Assembly (NCBI GenBank): GCA_013399875.1
Contig: VXAZ01006886.1
Location: 2,182,107 to 2,246,106 of the forward strand
DNA: 64,000 nucleotides
Reading direction: 5' to 3'
Source: Gymnorhina tibicen
Taxonomy: Eukaryota > Chordata > Aves > Passeriformes > Artamidae
Made by a program: the position numbers and the translations under genes. Below are positions 63,501 through 64,000 of the stretch, piece after piece; positions within the stretch are counted from its first letter, which is position 1; every line of letters starts with the position of its first letter. Below the pieces are notes generated by a model. The model ran no database searches and was not told the DNA's origin. It was given only the letters and a program-made list of their open reading frames with translations.

Positions 63501-64000
63501 TGAATGAAAGTGCATGTGATTATCAGAAAGAATAATAGGTTTTATCCAGACCTGAGCACGGGCTGTCTCCCTGGAGCTCTATATTCCCAGTCCTGGACAA
63601 GCACTAGGGTGTAGTTAACAATTCCAGTGGTGCTGTCTGCTTTGATGGGGTCGTGGTCCAGGAATGCTCCAGAGCACGGTGTGTAATTAGTACCACCAGC
63701 CAAACAATATTTTTTTAAATCTCTATGGCTCACCACAGGGTGCTTATGTTAAGAGAAGGTTTGCTTGTTCCTACATGGAAAAATAATTTATCAGTGTAAC
63801 CTCTGAACAGAGTCCTGTATCAGCTCACACATACATACCATAAACAGCTTTATTCTCGCTGCTGTGATCGCAAAGCATTGTTTTCTGTTAATACACTCCA
63901 GTGTTTTCAACTGATTTTTAAAGGCTCATTTATTTAAATACACTCATGCTACTATGTAAATACTCAGACTCCATGAGTCCTAGGATTTTTTTCTTAGACT
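57514..64000. other. Non-coding, nothing recognised
   Basis: About 6.5 kb of AT-rich sequence with A runs near 58949-58959 and 60787-60797. Frames reach about 100 codons and have no recognisable domains. A phrase at 62748-62785 faintly recalls an old reversed repeat end but is too decayed to call. Confidence 0.5.

Noticed and set aside
1..64000. A prokaryotic-style gene system, CRISPR array or viral genome
   Set aside because: There are no dense long frames, ribosome-binding sites, operon spacing or regular repeat-spacer arrays. The repeats are vertebrate (CR1, avian LTR).

Overview
The window reads as nuclear DNA from a bird: AT-rich, non-coding and gene-poor. The bird assignment rests on three CR1-type LINE 3' ends (near 40.95-41.15, 46.84-47.05 and 49.42-49.47 kb) and one LTR fragment of a kind common in birds (51.30-51.52 kb). 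There are no Alu-like or L1-like repeats and overall repeat density is low. A 98-base run of N at 56906-57003 marks a draft assembly. The exact species cannot be told, and no gene is named because no coding exon was recognised.

I compared the longer open frames (up to 198 codons) with protein families known to me and recognised none. They are short, often overlap an equally long frame on the other strand, and many come from T-rich or GC-rich patches. No tRNA, rRNA, known microRNA, CRISPR array, bacterial operon or processed gene copy was seen. The window is best read as an intergenic region or the inside of one or more very long introns.

Layout. 0-3 kb holds a diverged duplicated segment (1868-1975 and 2411-2528), a perfect 10-bp hairpin with an octamer motif between the copies, and a small CpG-dense patch at 2931-3065. 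3-23 kb is plain AT-rich DNA with a T-rich tract (5384-5600), an inverted E-box pair (8362-8384) and simple repeats. 23-31 kb contains a possible old CR1 piece, an A/C-rich tract and two CpG-retaining stretches that may be conserved regulatory DNA (23070-23340, 30360-30900). 31-40 kb has two GC-rich patches, a TG/TA microsatellite, a good splice-acceptor-like site before a 90-codon frame (36339-36631) and another candidate conserved block (37430-37910). 40-50 kb has the CR1 pieces and two stretches with the most regulatory-looking composition (42690-43470, 46240-46820). 50-64 kb has the LTR fragment, the longest open frame, the assembly gap and otherwise featureless sequence.

Nothing here supports a new multi-gene system. 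The observations most worth checking are the CpG-retaining blocks, the CpG patch at about 3 kb, and the duplicated segment with its hairpin.
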